DNA of 64,000 nucleotides from Bacteroidota bacterium (GTDB lineage Bacteria; Bacteroidota; Bacteroidia; Palsa-965): NCBI GenBank assembly GCA_020402865.1, contig JADBYT010000011.1, positions 1 to 64,000 of the forward strand, read 5' to 3'. Shown piece by piece: positions 1 to 9,247 of this stretch (position 1 is its first letter; each line of letters starts with the position of its first letter). The notes under the pieces were generated by a model. It saw only the letters and a program-made list of their open reading frames with translations, ran no database searches and was not told where the DNA came from. The position numbers and the translations under genes were made by a program.

Positions 1-121
1 AAAAGGCTCCGGTGATTGAGCTTGTCGAAATCACCGGGAGAAAAAGGCTCCGGTGATTGAGCTTGTCGAAATCACCGGGAGAAAAAGGCTCCGGTGATTG
101 AGCTTGTCGAAATCACCGGAT
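1..121. repeat. 41-bp tandem repeat, about 2.8 copies
   Basis: Copies begin near 5, 46 and 87 (period 41 bp); the third breaks off at about 120 just before the 3' end of the first gene. Each unit is a hairpin: CCGGTGAT and ATCACCGG flank a loop containing GAGCTTGTCGA. The loop and the CACCGG arm are shared with the 42-bp array at 62441-63120. The array may begin left of the window. It lies downstream of the minus-strand gene at 135-2318. Confidence 0.9.
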
Positions 122-134
122 GTCTTACGCTTTG

Positions 135-2318
135 CTACTTGTGTACAATTTTCATTCGCTGCAAGCTTCCGTTCAGCTGCACCACTTCCAACACATATAC
201 CCCGGGCGAAAGCCGCGAGAGGTCGAATGTAAACTGATTGCTGTTCGGGCTGCTTTTCAGCACTGTTTTACCTGATAAATCGGTAAGTGAGGCAAACACG
301 ATTGCGGTTTCGGCTTGCAGCAAAAGTTCATTGCCTGCGGGATTCGGACCGATAGTCAGTCCGCTTTGCATCCCGTTCTGTACATCAGCACTGTTGCTGT
401 TTGAACTGAGCTCTTCGCTCAGATTGCGGAAAGCAATGAAACCATCGCCGAGCGAAACATAAGCAGGCTGCCACACACCGGGCAGCGTGGGCAGATTGTT
501 GCTGAATGTATTGCCCACCAGGTAAGCCATCGTATCGGCATTCACAACAATGCCGTAAACTGCATCCACACCCGTACCGCCAAAATAGCTGGCGGTTATC
601 CAGTTGCCGGCTGTATCAAATTTGCAGTAAAATGCATCGCTGCTGCCTGCCAGCGAATCCTGATCGGCCAAGGTTGAAACCGGAAACACAGGACTGTCGG
701 TGTAGCCGCCTACGTAAATGTATTTTCCCGAAAGCGCCATGCAGTAGGCCTGCTCGGCGTTGGGCGAGCCCATGAAGGTGGCCCAGTTTAATTGCCAGTT
801 GTTGTTGAAGCGGGCCACAAACACATCGCTGCCACCGTTGTGCGTGTTTTGATATTGTGCACCGGTAACCGGGAAATCAGGACTTTGTGTATAGCCTGTG
901 ATGTAGAGATTTCCGGCCGCATCAAACCGTACGCCGTTGGCATCCTCGCCATTAAAGCCGCCAATACAGGTATTGTACACACGATTGCCAGCCGTATCCA
1001 TCACAAGCAGATACGCATCGTTGATACCGGTTACGCTTGTTTGAAACGCATTGGGTGTAGTGGGAAAATTGTTGCTGAATGTTTCGCCGCAGGCCGCAAT
1101 GAGTCCGCCGGGGCCGGTAGTTAAATCATGCACATCTTCGGTAGCAGTTCCGCCGCAAAAAGTGGCCCATACCGGCACACCGGTGCTGGTGAGCCTTGCA
1201 ATAAAAGCATCAAGCTGCCCGCCGGGCGTGGTTTGCCAGCCACCACTAAGCATGGGCATATTGGCCGAATTGCCCGAACCGCCAATGAAAATATTGTCCA
1301 TTGCATCCACTGCCACAGCCAGCCCCTGCTCTGCCGCCGAACCGCCGAAGTAAGTGCTCCAAACTACCGTGCCATTGCTGTCGAACCGGGTTACAAACGC
1401 ATCAAAGCTGCCACCAATAGCCGGCTGCGCGGCATTGAGCACCGGGAAATTGATGCTGTTAGTACTACCGCACACCACAAAATCATCGCCAATGGCCGCT
1501 GCACTCCAGGCATTATCAAAACCGCTGCCGCCGAGATACGTGCTCCACCGCTTCGTACCATCGGGCTTTATACGACAAATCACGGCATCATAGCTGCCCG
1601 CATTGTTCACCTGTACCGCATTCGTATCCACCGGAAAATTCAAACTCTGCGAACGGCCGGCCACCAATAAATCACCGTTCGGACAAAGTGCTTCACCATA
1701 CAATTCATCTGCATCAAAACCACCGCAATACGTTACCCATGCCAGTGAAGTAAGATTAACATGCTGGTAACTGATGCGGTTTTGTTTTACCAACGGCTCA
1801 GGAATTTCTGCATTACGGTTTGCGGAACCAGATACATTCATTTGATACCAGCTAATTCCTTCGCCCGCATTGATCTCAAAATATCCCGAATCTGTATTAT
1901 TCACCTCCGGCATTGCCCCCCGCAACTCAAAACTCAATGAAGCATCAGCACCTTTGCTGCTTTGCATGGTCATTACATCTTCAAACACACTAAAACTCAA
2001 TACCGAACCATCGCGCGCTGTTAAACTTATCTGTTTGGTAAAGCCGGCCGTTTCGGCACAGGTTAATGCCCCTTTTTTATCTATCACAAAATCAACCCGT
2101 TTCAAACTCACCTGCTCACCTCCTGCCACATACGTTTTTTTCACGGCACTAAAACCAAACCGTGTAAAATACCAGTCGATGGATGTGGTGCGCAGCCGGT
2201 AAAACACGTCCTGTGCAGGTTCGCCGCCGGTGTATCTGATCTGTCCTGAATTGCGTTCAAAATCGCCCGCAATGAGCGAAACAGGCAAAACAAGCAGTGC
2301 AAAAACTAGTTTTCTCAT
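135..2318 (-). CDS. SBBP-repeat secreted protein with type A T9SS sorting domain
   Basis: Predicted cell-surface or secreted protein of 727 residues. The start is taken at 2318, where a typical signal peptide begins (MRKLVFALLVLPVSLIAG); the longer upstream ORF lacks one. After an N-terminal domain of about 190 residues come seven SBBP-type beta-propeller repeats (about 210-640), recognisable by W-x-TYxGG at the start and a G-x-T-x-S-x-x-FP end. The last 70 residues form a type A T9SS sorting domain: it opens with GPNPAGN, has the L-x-P-G-V-Y motif and ends in basic KIVHK. It is related to the trio at 47.9-58.6 kb, but those have type B tails. The gene follows a terminator at 2338-2374, so it is probably transcribed separately from the upstream gene. 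Ligand or partner unknown. Confidence 0.88.
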   Translation of the reverse strand: MRKLVFALLVLPVSLIAGDFERNSGQIRYTGGEPAQDVFYRLRTTSIDWYFTRFGFSAVKKTYVAGGEQVSLKRVDFVIDKKGALTCAETAGFTKQISLTARDGSVLSFSVFEDVMTMQSSKGADASLSFELRGAMPEVNNTDSGYFEINAGEGISWYQMNVSGSANRNAEIPEPLVKQNRISYQHVNLTSLAWVTYCGGFDADELYGEALCPNGDLLVAGRSQSLNFPVDTNAVQVNNAGSYDAVICRIKPDGTKRWSTYLGGSGFDNAWSAAAIGDDFVVCGSTNSINFPVLNAAQPAIGGSFDAFVTRFDSNGTVVWSTYFGGSAAEQGLAVAVDAMDNIFIGGSGNSANMPMLSGGWQTTPGGQLDAFIARLTSTGVPVWATFCGGTATEDVHDLTTGPGGLIAACGETFSNNFPTTPNAFQTSVTGINDAYLLVMDTAGNRVYNTCIGGFNGEDANGVRFDAAGNLYITGYTQSPDFPVTGAQYQNTHNGGSDVFVARFNNNWQLNWATFMGSPNAEQAYCMALSGKYIYVGGYTDSPVFPVSTLADQDSLAGSSDAFYCKFDTAGNWITASYFGGTGVDAVYGIVVNADTMAYLVGNTFSNNLPTLPGVWQPAYVSLGDGFIAFRNLSEELSSNSNSADVQNGMQSGLTIGPNPAGNELLLQAETAIVFASLTDLSGKTVLKSSPNSNQFTFDLSRLSPGVYVLEVVQLNGSLQRMKIVHK

Positions 2319-2337
2319 CGGAGGTTTCTCTTGAAAT

Positions 2338-2374
2338 AAAAAGAGGGTTTCCGCATTCACGAAAACCCTCTTTT
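2338..2374 (-). terminator. Rho-independent terminator
   Basis: Inverted repeat AAAGAGGGTTT (2340-2350) / AAACCCTCTTT (2363-2373) with a 12-nt loop, followed on the minus strand by an A/T-rich tail. It lies 13 bp after the stop of the gene at 2387-5851 and before the start of the gene at 135-2318. Confidence 0.75.
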
Positions 2375-2386
2375 AAAACATATTCT

Positions 2387-5300
2387 TTAGCGAATCAGGT
2401 TCACGTGCCCGATGGCTTCGTGAGGATCACCCTTGTTATCGCGGTAGGTGGCTTTCCACACATACGTATCAATCTGGCAAAGCGGGCCTGCGTTATTTAC
2501 GCTTCCGTTCCAGCCTTTGGCAATATCACGTGTAAAGTAAATGAGATTGCCCCAGCGATCGAAAATCATAAGTTCGAAGGTGGCCACATCAATGCCATCG
2601 CTGTAGGTGTAGAAGAAATCATTAATACCGTCGGCATTGGGTGAGAATGCGTTGGGAGCGTAGAACGAATGATCAGGCTCAATAACCACCACTTCGGTTG
2701 ACTGATCGCGGCAGCCATACTGGTTGCTTACGGTTTGCGTAATGGTGTAGGTTCCGGGCACACTATACAAGAAATCAAACGGCTGGCCAAGATTGAAAAT
2801 GGTTGTATCGCTTGGCAATCCCATTTCATACCATGTAGAATCACAACCGATGCACGGCGATGATGAAATGCTGATCAACGGATTGAGAATGGAGGTAACG
2901 CCTGGTGTTACTGTAAAGTTTGCAATGGGCAGCGGCCAGGCATTAATCATACCTGCAAATACCTGCGTGTTGGTGCAACCATTTACATCGGTAACGGTGT
3001 ACGTTATATCGTATGCGCCGGCGGTGTTGTAGCAATGGTTTGCATTTGCGGTGCTGCTGAAGTTACCGTCGCCGAAATCAATACTGGTGGTTACGGCTGC
3101 AGGCTGCGATGTGGTGGTGAAGTTTACGCAAAGCGGCACGCAGCCCTGTGCCAGATCAGGCACTACGGTGAGCACGGGCAACGCATTTACAGTAACCAGC
3201 ACCGAATCAACTACGGCCTCAGAGCCGCACTGGTCGGTTACTGTTACGTAATAAGTAGTTGTTACCGAGGGCGACACGTTAACACTCTGCTGGTTGGCAT
3301 TACCAATAATACCAGCAGCCGGTGTCCATGCATAGTTATACGGGCCGCCGTCGCCACCACCTCCGTTTGCCGAGAGTGTGGTTTGCCCGCCCGCGCAGAT
3401 GGCCGCATTGGAGGAGGCTGCTACAGTAAGCACAGGATAAACAGTTATCGTGATGGCATCCGTATTCACACATCCGTTAGCGTCGGTAACGGTTACGGTG
3501 TACACAGTTGTTGCACTGATGCAGGCGGTTGGGTTGTTTATTTGCGCATTGCTGAGGTTGCCAGTCGGGAACCATGCATACTGCACCCCACCTGAAGCAG
3601 AAAGCTGATAGCACGAATCGCAGATTGATACATCCGCACCTGCATTGGCTAATGGCAGCGGGTTTACGGTAACCTGCATGGTATCGTTATTCTGGCAGCC
3701 ATTGGCATCAATACCTGTAACTACGTATGTAGTAGTTGAAGAAGGCGAAACTGTTGGCGTGGCTGTGTTGCCACCGGAGGTTATGCCCACGCCTGTCCAT
3801 ACGTAGTTTACACCGCCTGTGGCCGGATTAAGAATAATGCTGTTACCCGCACATAGCATCGTATCTGTAGGGGCAAGAATGGTGGGCAAATTACGTACAA
3901 ACACGGTAACGGTGTCTGAACCGGTACAGCCAGCCGAGTTGGCTACGTTTACCACATACGTAGTGGTGGTTGAAGGCGCAACGGTTGCGGTTGAAGTTTG
4001 CGAATTACCGATCGGGCCGGGATTGCTGGCTGTCCACAAATACTGGTTGCCGCCTGTGGCGGTAAGCTGTGTTTGCGTACCGGGACAAATGGTATCATCC
4101 TGACCGGCCGTTACCACAATGTTGTTGGAAACGGTTACATAAATAGGAATTGAATCCACACAGCCGGCAGCCGAGGTACCGGTTACCCAGTAACCCTGCG
4201 AAGCGGCCGGGTAAAACTCAACCATCGAACCATTGGCATTCAGAATATTTGCCCCCACCAGCGGCGACCATGAATAACTGGCTGCACCGGTAATGGTAAG
4301 TGTATCGGGTGAGTTGGGGCAGATATCAAGTGAATCGGATGAGGGAATAAGTACGGGCGTAGGCGAAATAGTAACCGTTACCGTACCGTTGGCCGTACAG
4401 CCTGCAGGCGAAGTAGCGGTTACATTATACGTGGTAGTTGAGGTAGGCGCACACAACACTGAATCGTTTATACCCGGATTGAGCGAAGTAAGACCGGGGC
4501 CTCCGTTCCAGTTATAAGTATTACTGTCGGGGCCGCAGGTTACGGTTACTGCATCGCCAAGACAGATGGAGGCTGTGGGCGGACTAAAAGTAAGTTGCGG
4601 CGGTTGATTTACGACAATTGTAACTGTTCGTGTACCGGGACAAGCCGAACTGGGGTTTCCGGAAACTGTATAAGTAGTTGTTACACTTGGCGTAACCGTT
4701 TGCGAAGAACCTGGCGTGTTGTTGAAGTTTCCTCCGTTCCATTGATAGGATGAGGCTCCGGTTGCAGTAAGCGTTACACTTTGCCCCAGACAAATGGATG
4801 TGGATGTGGCCGTAATGTTAACGTTGGGAGTGGGAATAATACCCACCGTTACAATGTTCGAAAACACATCGGTACAGGCTCCGTCAATCATTGCGCGGAA
4901 GTACATGAGCGAGTTAACCGGGCAATACTGATAGGGATTTGTTGTAGCTCCCGCAATGTTGGTCCACGTAATTCCGTTGGGCGAAGATTGCCATTGAATG
5001 GAGCCGTTGGTAAATGAGGTGAGTGAAAGCGTTACACATCCGCCCTGACACACTGTTGTAGGCGATACGGATGAAGTACCTACCGTGGGTGCCGGGGTAA
5101 CGGTAATTGTTTGTGTGGCCGGAGGTGTGGTGTAGCAGGCAAGCGGGCCGCCGGTAGCATTAAGCGTAACCACACAAGATACAGTGGGGCTGATGGTAAC
5201 GGTGGCGCCGGTTACAGGTGTGCCGGGTTGCACGGGAACGGTTGTCCAGGTATAAACTGTGTTGCCCGAACTTCCGCAGGTGTTGGCGGGAGTGAGGTTG

Positions 5301-5851
5301 GCAGAGAACGTAATGGGCTGCCCGGGACAAATATTATTGGTAGAAGCCGATGAGCTGAGCACAAAAACCGGAGGCGTGCCGGGTGTGGTAAATTGTGTGG
5401 CCGCTGTCCACGGACCGTTTGTTCCACCCGGACCTGCGATGCGCTCACGTGAGCGAAGGAAGTAAGTTGTGCCGGGACAAAGATCGGTGAAAGGTACAAA
5501 CACAGGGCTGTACGGCTCCAGCACACAGTTTTCGAGCCAGCCTTGAGCGGCGGTGTGTGTGGGAACGTTCAGTGCGGAGTGATACCAGGGATACAGGTTC
5601 CAGTTGGGGGCGTTCCATGCCGGGGGATTACCGGTAAAGTTGGCTGCCGAAAGGCAGGTTACCTCTACTTCCAGCCAGTAAGGACCGCAACCACAGGTTG
5701 CCGGATCAGAGCTGGCGTTGATGGTAACACCCGTGGGACCAACCACAGCAGTATATCCAACCAAGGGAAGACCGTGACATGCTTTTGCTGCCTTATGGGA
5801 GAATGCAGCAAAAATGAATAGCACCAGAATTCGGAGTAGCGCTTTATTCAT
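2387..5851 (-). CDS. Large Ig-like/PKD adhesin-type protein with type B T9SS (gliding-associated) C-terminus
   Basis: 1154-residue exported protein. Signal peptide at residues 1-24, followed directly by CHGLP. A cysteine-containing N-terminal region (to about 160) leads into many Ig-like or SprB-like repeats of about 75-90 residues, each starting with C-x-G-x-x-x-T-L and ending in TTTYxV-T. A PKD domain follows (about 885-960, with DFGDG). The last 95 residues are the gliding-motility-associated C-terminal domain (YAPNAFSPNADGIND, then F-D-R-W-G-N-L-I-Y and HVNLIR), which directs type B T9SS secretion. Such proteins are surface-exposed and serve in adhesion or gliding in the phylum; its specific role here is unknown. 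A terminator separates it from the next T9SS gene. Confidence 0.9.
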   Translation of the reverse strand: MNKALLRILVLFIFAAFSHKAAKACHGLPLVGYTAVVGPTGVTINASSDPATCGCGPYWLEVEVTCLSAANFTGNPPAWNAPNWNLYPWYHSALNVPTHTAAQGWLENCVLEPYSPVFVPFTDLCPGTTYFLRSRERIAGPGGTNGPWTAATQFTTPGTPPVFVLSSSASTNNICPGQPITFSANLTPANTCGSSGNTVYTWTTVPVQPGTPVTGATVTISPTVSCVVTLNATGGPLACYTTPPATQTITVTPAPTVGTSSVSPTTVCQGGCVTLSLTSFTNGSIQWQSSPNGITWTNIAGATTNPYQYCPVNSLMYFRAMIDGACTDVFSNIVTVGIIPTPNVNITATSTSICLGQSVTLTATGASSYQWNGGNFNNTPGSSQTVTPSVTTTYTVSGNPSSACPGTRTVTIVVNQPPQLTFSPPTASICLGDAVTVTCGPDSNTYNWNGGPGLTSLNPGINDSVLCAPTSTTTYNVTATSPAGCTANGTVTVTISPTPVLIPSSDSLDICPNSPDTLTITGAASYSWSPLVGANILNANGSMVEFYPAASQGYWVTGTSAAGCVDSIPIYVTVSNNIVVTAGQDDTICPGTQTQLTATGGNQYLWTASNPGPIGNSQTSTATVAPSTTTTYVVNVANSAGCTGSDTVTVFVRNLPTILAPTDTMLCAGNSIILNPATGGVNYVWTGVGITSGGNTATPTVSPSSTTTYVVTGIDANGCQNNDTMQVTVNPLPLANAGADVSICDSCYQLSASGGVQYAWFPTGNLSNAQINNPTACISATTVYTVTVTDANGCVNTDAITITVYPVLTVAASSNAAICAGGQTTLSANGGGGDGGPYNYAWTPAAGIIGNANQQSVNVSPSVTTTYYVTVTDQCGSEAVVDSVLVTVNALPVLTVVPDLAQGCVPLCVNFTTTSQPAAVTTSIDFGDGNFSSTANANHCYNTAGAYDITYTVTDVNGCTNTQVFAGMINAWPLPIANFTVTPGVTSILNPLISISSSPCIGCDSTWYEMGLPSDTTIFNLGQPFDFLYSVPGTYTITQTVSNQYGCRDQSTEVVVIEPDHSFYAPNAFSPNADGINDFFYTYSDGIDVATFELMIFDRWGNLIYFTRDIAKGWNGSVNNAGPLCQIDTYVWKATYRDNKGDPHEAIGHVNLIR

Positions 5852-6032
5852 GCGTTAGATGTGTGTAATTCTCGTTAAGAAAACTTGTTTGCCACCAGCA
5901 AGTTACAACAAGATCAGATTACTTAACACGAATTAGTACTAAATTTTAATGCACCCTTTATCCACAATTCAGAGTTTTTCGGCATGAAGGCAGAATATCT
6001 AAAGACTAACCCTTGTTTTCTTTAGATGAAGC

Positions 6033-6419
6033 TCAAACTGATGCCGGATAAAAAACGAGCATTAAAATGCGCGGAAACAGTAAAAATCCGATTGAAACCA
6101 GGGCCGCGGCCGAAATAATGAGCACCGCCGCTGCACTAAGATCTTTTACATTCCTGATTGCGGGATGTTTTTCGGGATAAAGATGATTGCATAAATGCTC
6201 GATCGCGGTGTTGAATGCCTCGGCTGCAATTACGGCTGCAGAACTGATCGCTACGATGCTCCATTCTACTGTCGTTAAACCTACCCCCAAACCCGCCAAT
6301 ACGGCAAATACAATCAGCCCAAGCTGAATACGCGCATTTCGCTCACTGCCAAACAAAAGCAGGCATCCCCGCCAGGCATAACCGAAACTGGCAAACAGAC
6401 TGCTTTTTTTCTCAGCCAT
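6033..6419 (-). CDS. dgkA: Diacylglycerol/undecaprenol kinase family protein (DgkA-like)
   Basis: 128-residue integral membrane kinase of the DgkA family, which phosphorylates diacylglycerol or undecaprenol with ATP at the inner membrane. Three hydrophobic segments are visible. The signature is present: E67, N70 and E74 in EAFNTAIE, and KDLSAAAV at about 92-99, matching E69, N72, E76 and the KD motif of the E. coli enzyme. Unusually, the position of the conserved Asp (E. coli D80) is Asn here (N78). Length is typical. Substrate preference cannot be read from sequence. It stands alone between the T9SS gene and the DUF4173-like operon; a hairpin (ATCTAAAGA at 5997-6005, TCTTTAGAT at 6019-6027) lies just downstream but lacks a T tract. 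Confidence 0.88.
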   Translation of the reverse strand: MAEKKSSLFASFGYAWRGCLLLFGSERNARIQLGLIVFAVLAGLGVGLTTVEWSIVAISSAAVIAAEAFNTAIEHLCNHLYPEKHPAIRNVKDLSAAAVLIISAAALVSIGFLLFPRILMLVFYPASV

Positions 6420-6499
6420 TGCGTTGCTCTGCTGTTATCAGATTTGATACGATCAGGCACCGAAAATTCAGCATACCTTGTTCCCTATTCCCGAAATAC

Positions 6500-8401
6500 C
6501 TATTGCTCATTCACAGTAATATCAGGACGGATACGTTGAATGGCTTCTTTCTGCCTGCTGTCTGACACATTCACATACTTCAGTTTTGTCAAATTACGCA
6601 ACACACTGAAATCACCCGCAGGTACATAAGCGATGTCGAGTATTTCCAGATTGCGGCAGCCTTCAAGCCCTTTCAGGTATTTCAGGTTTCGGTTGCCAGA
6701 AATTTTCAGGTGACGAAGCGCAGGGAATTTACTAACCTCTCCCAGACTTTCAAGCTCATTATCCGAAGCATCAAGTAAAGTGATATATTTAAATCCATTA
6801 AAATAATACAATGTTCCAAGATTTTGTTTTCCCACATAAAGGAAAGTATCCGTACCAAAATCGGGCATTGATTCAAGCTGTTTAGCCACATGACGCCCCA
6901 GATACACATCCGAACGCCAGTCGATGGTACGGCTGATATACAGATGTTTGTAAATACGGGTATATAAGCGTACTGAAAAACTTTCCTTGTCGGTCCAGCG
7001 GTTTTTATAAATTACATCCAGCAGTCCGTCAAAATCAATGTTCGAATCCTCATCAAAACTGCTGTTTCCGGGCTTCTTCCCTGCCCCGGCTTTGTTGCGG
7101 TTTATTTTTGCCAGTAAATCAATGTTTGCACCGGTGAGGTTTGATACATACGCTTTATCGAGCGATTTGGGATACGTCACATTGTAATACGTAATGAACC
7201 GATCCCAGCTGATCAGTGTACTGAGGGAAAACGCCATAAAGCAAAACCAGGTGTTGGCATGAAAGAGCCAAATGTTGGTTTTCCGGTTCATCACTTTAAT
7301 GGCGGTAGTAATTAAGCCGCCAAGCGTGAGCAACAGGTAAAAATAAACCCCGAGGCGTTTGTAGGTAAGTCCGAATTCGAGCGTGTACATGTTGCTTCTC
7401 ATGCCGGTGAGCACCAGCAGCAGCACGTTTTGCGCCAGCCACACCAGCGCCAGTATGCGCAGTGTTTTGTAACGCATATCGAAATTGAGGCGGCCGCGGA
7501 AGAAAAACAGCACCAGCCCCATAGCCAGGAAAATAGAGACGATTAATCCGCCCACGCCCTGATGCACGTAGCTGGTGTAGGTTACGCCTTCGGGCAGTTC
7601 GCGCTCACCGAGCTGGAAGAGTAAATCGCCGCCGGCCACAAGCAGGGTAAGTACGTTGAGCAATGCAAATACGAGTACGCCGATGAAACGTTCGTTATCG
7701 GCACTCAGCAGCTTGTCGCCCCAGCCCTGCTGGCCGAAAAGCTGCGGCTCAAGGTTGCGTTTGAAATTGCTGCTGTCGCGGGCCACATCGTGCGGGCCGT
7801 GCAGGTAGTAAATGCCATATACAATGCAGGCGCCGATAGCGGTGAAAATAACCCAGCCCAGCGAAATAAAATCGAGGTTGATGTGCTTGGTGAGTTCTTT
7901 GAACAGCACGCTCGACTGGCGGTAAATCACAAAAAACACAATCACCACCACAATCGAAATAATTACCGCCCAGATGCGGCCGGGCTTGCGCTGCGGGGCA
8001 TTCGGGTTTTGCTGTGCGGCCTGCAGATTAGCATTGCGCCGCTCAACGGTATCGGTAATCATAAACACAAACGAGCCGGCCACAGAACTAATGCCCACCA
8101 GCATACCCGCCAGCACCGACGAGCCGGGGTGCATACTTTGTGTGGCCAGCAGGAGCAGCGCCGCCGCATTGCCCACAAGCCCCAGCCACGAGCCATTGAG
8201 GTAGCCGCCCAAACCGGTAATCAGCACCGCGGCAGCAGCCACAATCCAGCCCCGGCGCCGCACCGCCTGCGGATTCATCAGCGCCGTACCAAGCACCACG
8301 GCTCCGCTGAAAATGAGCATGTTCATTCCCCAGCGCTGCTCCCAGAACAAAAAGCTGTAAAGGGCTACCGTAAGCAGAAAAATCCAGTCGTTGCGTTTCA
8401 T
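6500..8401 (-). CDS. DUF4173/DUF4153-type polytopic membrane protein with LRR-like tail
   Basis: 633 residues. About twelve hydrophobic segments fill residues 1-420, matching the DUF4173/DUF4153 family of unknown function. A soluble region follows, then from about residue 530 to 625 there are leucine-rich-repeat-like units (ITLLDASDNELESL, LRHLKISGNRNL, LEILDIAYV, LKYVNVSDS). An LRR tail on this membrane family is unusual to my knowledge. It is the last gene of a minus-strand operon, starting 24 bp after the stop of the 51-residue peptide. A role in envelope sensing is only an inference from a membrane domain joined to an interaction module. Confidence 0.75.
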   Translation of the reverse strand: MKRNDWIFLLTVALYSFLFWEQRWGMNMLIFSGAVVLGTALMNPQAVRRRGWIVAAAAVLITGLGGYLNGSWLGLVGNAAALLLLATQSMHPGSSVLAGMLVGISSVAGSFVFMITDTVERRNANLQAAQQNPNAPQRKPGRIWAVIISIVVVIVFFVIYRQSSVLFKELTKHINLDFISLGWVIFTAIGACIVYGIYYLHGPHDVARDSSNFKRNLEPQLFGQQGWGDKLLSADNERFIGVLVFALLNVLTLLVAGGDLLFQLGERELPEGVTYTSYVHQGVGGLIVSIFLAMGLVLFFFRGRLNFDMRYKTLRILALVWLAQNVLLLVLTGMRSNMYTLEFGLTYKRLGVYFYLLLTLGGLITTAIKVMNRKTNIWLFHANTWFCFMAFSLSTLISWDRFITYYNVTYPKSLDKAYVSNLTGANIDLLAKINRNKAGAGKKPGNSSFDEDSNIDFDGLLDVIYKNRWTDKESFSVRLYTRIYKHLYISRTIDWRSDVYLGRHVAKQLESMPDFGTDTFLYVGKQNLGTLYYFNGFKYITLLDASDNELESLGEVSKFPALRHLKISGNRNLKYLKGLEGCRNLEILDIAYVPAGDFSVLRNLTKLKYVNVSDSRQKEAIQRIRPDITVNEQ

Positions 8402-8425
8402 TGTGGTTTGATTAATGGGATTAAA

Positions 8426-8581
8426 TTAATGAATTCGGTATGAATGGCTGTGTTGATTGATCTGAAGTGTTTCCAGCTTTTCCTCCACTACACTTCTGAG
8501 CAGCAGATACAATGCCGGTAATAGCAACAACAGCCACCACAGCGGTAGGGAAATGAGTTTGATCAATACTATTGTTTTCAT
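8426..8581 (-). CDS. 51-residue membrane peptide
   Basis: Short ORF read directly from the minus strand. Its ATG (8579-8581) overlaps the TGA of the upstream gene in an ATGA arrangement, which suggests translational coupling. It has one strongly hydrophobic segment (residues 9-28, including PLWWLLLLPALYLLL), then a charged, His-containing tail (EEKLETLQINQHSHSYRIH). The stop lies 24 bp before the DUF4173-like gene. The overlap, co-orientation and sensible membrane-peptide composition support it as a gene. Function unknown. Confidence 0.6.
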   Translation of the reverse strand: MKTIVLIKLISLPLWWLLLLLPALYLLLRSVVEEKLETLQINQHSHSYRIH

Positions 8582-8910
8582 GTCTGAAGTGATGCGTTCG
8601 TTTTTTTCATTTTATCACTGAAACGTCCCGCCACAAAGAACCAGAGTGCCGGTACATAACACAGCAGGAAATAATCAGGAATTTGTGCCATGCCATGTTT
8701 GGGGGCCACAAAATAGTAGGCAAGAAATACTGCAACAGATGCCCAGTAAATCAGCCAGCCTGAAATGCCCTTCCCGCTTCGCTTTCTGCGTAATACATAC
8801 ACAACCGAAAGTAAAAGCTGCACTATTCCGAGAATTACCGGCAAAATGCCAATGAGAAAAACAAGGAGTATAAACCCCCAGTCATCACCCATTCCAACCA
8901 TTCCTTCCAT
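8578..8910 (-). CDS. Small membrane protein, tandem paralogue 3
   Basis: 110 residues with three to four hydrophobic segments. It shares with the two genes upstream a core of R-x-x-x-G-x-x-GW-x-I-YW, then a hydrophobic stretch, then x-P-x-F-x-L-CYVP-x-x-W-F-F-x-AG-R-x-S-D-K. This marks a tandemly duplicated family. The N-terminus has MEGMVGMGDDWG. Starts 9 bp after the stop of paralogue 2 and overlaps the 51-residue peptide by 4 bp. Function unknown. Confidence 0.8.
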   Translation of the reverse strand: MEGMVGMGDDWGFILLVFLIGILPVILGIVQLLLSVVYVLRRKRSGKGISGWLIYWASVAVFLAYYFVAPKHGMAQIPDYFLLCYVPALWFFVAGRFSDKMKKTNASLQT

Positions 8911-8919
8911 GTGCAGCGA

Positions 8920-9246
8920 TTAGTTTAGTTGTTGATTTATGCTCCAGCGATCGCTCATTTTCCCTGCGAAGAAAAAAAAGATGCCAGGTACATAGCAAAG
9001 CCAAAAGAATTGAGGTACACCGGTAAGTCCGTAAGGCTCTCCGCAAAACAGATATATAAGATAACCTACAGCAAGAAGCCAATACACAACCCAGCCTTTG
9101 ACGCCTCTTTTCGTCCGGATACGGCGAATACAATATAAAATTGCCAGCGGAACCTGAACCAATGCAAGTATGAAGGGAAAGATTGCTGCGAAAAAAAAAC
9201 CAATCCTGTACCCCCAAATAATCATTGTATCTCCCAATTCTTCCAT
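8920..9246 (-). CDS. Small membrane protein, tandem paralogue 2
   Basis: 108 residues when started at 9246 (MEELGDTMIIWG). This start leaves 1 nt after the stop of the previous gene, whereas a longer ORF to 9291 would overlap it by 44 bp. Shares the GWVVYW and WLCYVPGIFFFFAGKMSDRW signatures with its two neighbours. Three to four membrane segments. Unknown function; probably forms a complex or graded set with the paralogues. Confidence 0.8.
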   Translation of the reverse strand: MEELGDTMIIWGYRIGFFFAAIFPFILALVQVPLAILYCIRRIRTKRGVKGWVVYWLLAVGYLIYLFCGEPYGLTGVPQFFWLCYVPGIFFFFAGKMSDRWSINQQLN

Positions 9247-9247
9247 G

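Noticed and set aside
2319-2324. GGAGG near the start of the first T9SS gene
   Set aside because: It is on the plus strand, while the gene is on the minus strand, where the sequence reads CCTCC; it cannot be a ribosome binding site.
8402-8577. Stretch taken at first as an untranslated gap in the small-membrane-protein operon
   Set aside because: It holds the 51-residue ORF coupled by ATGA, which I annotate instead.
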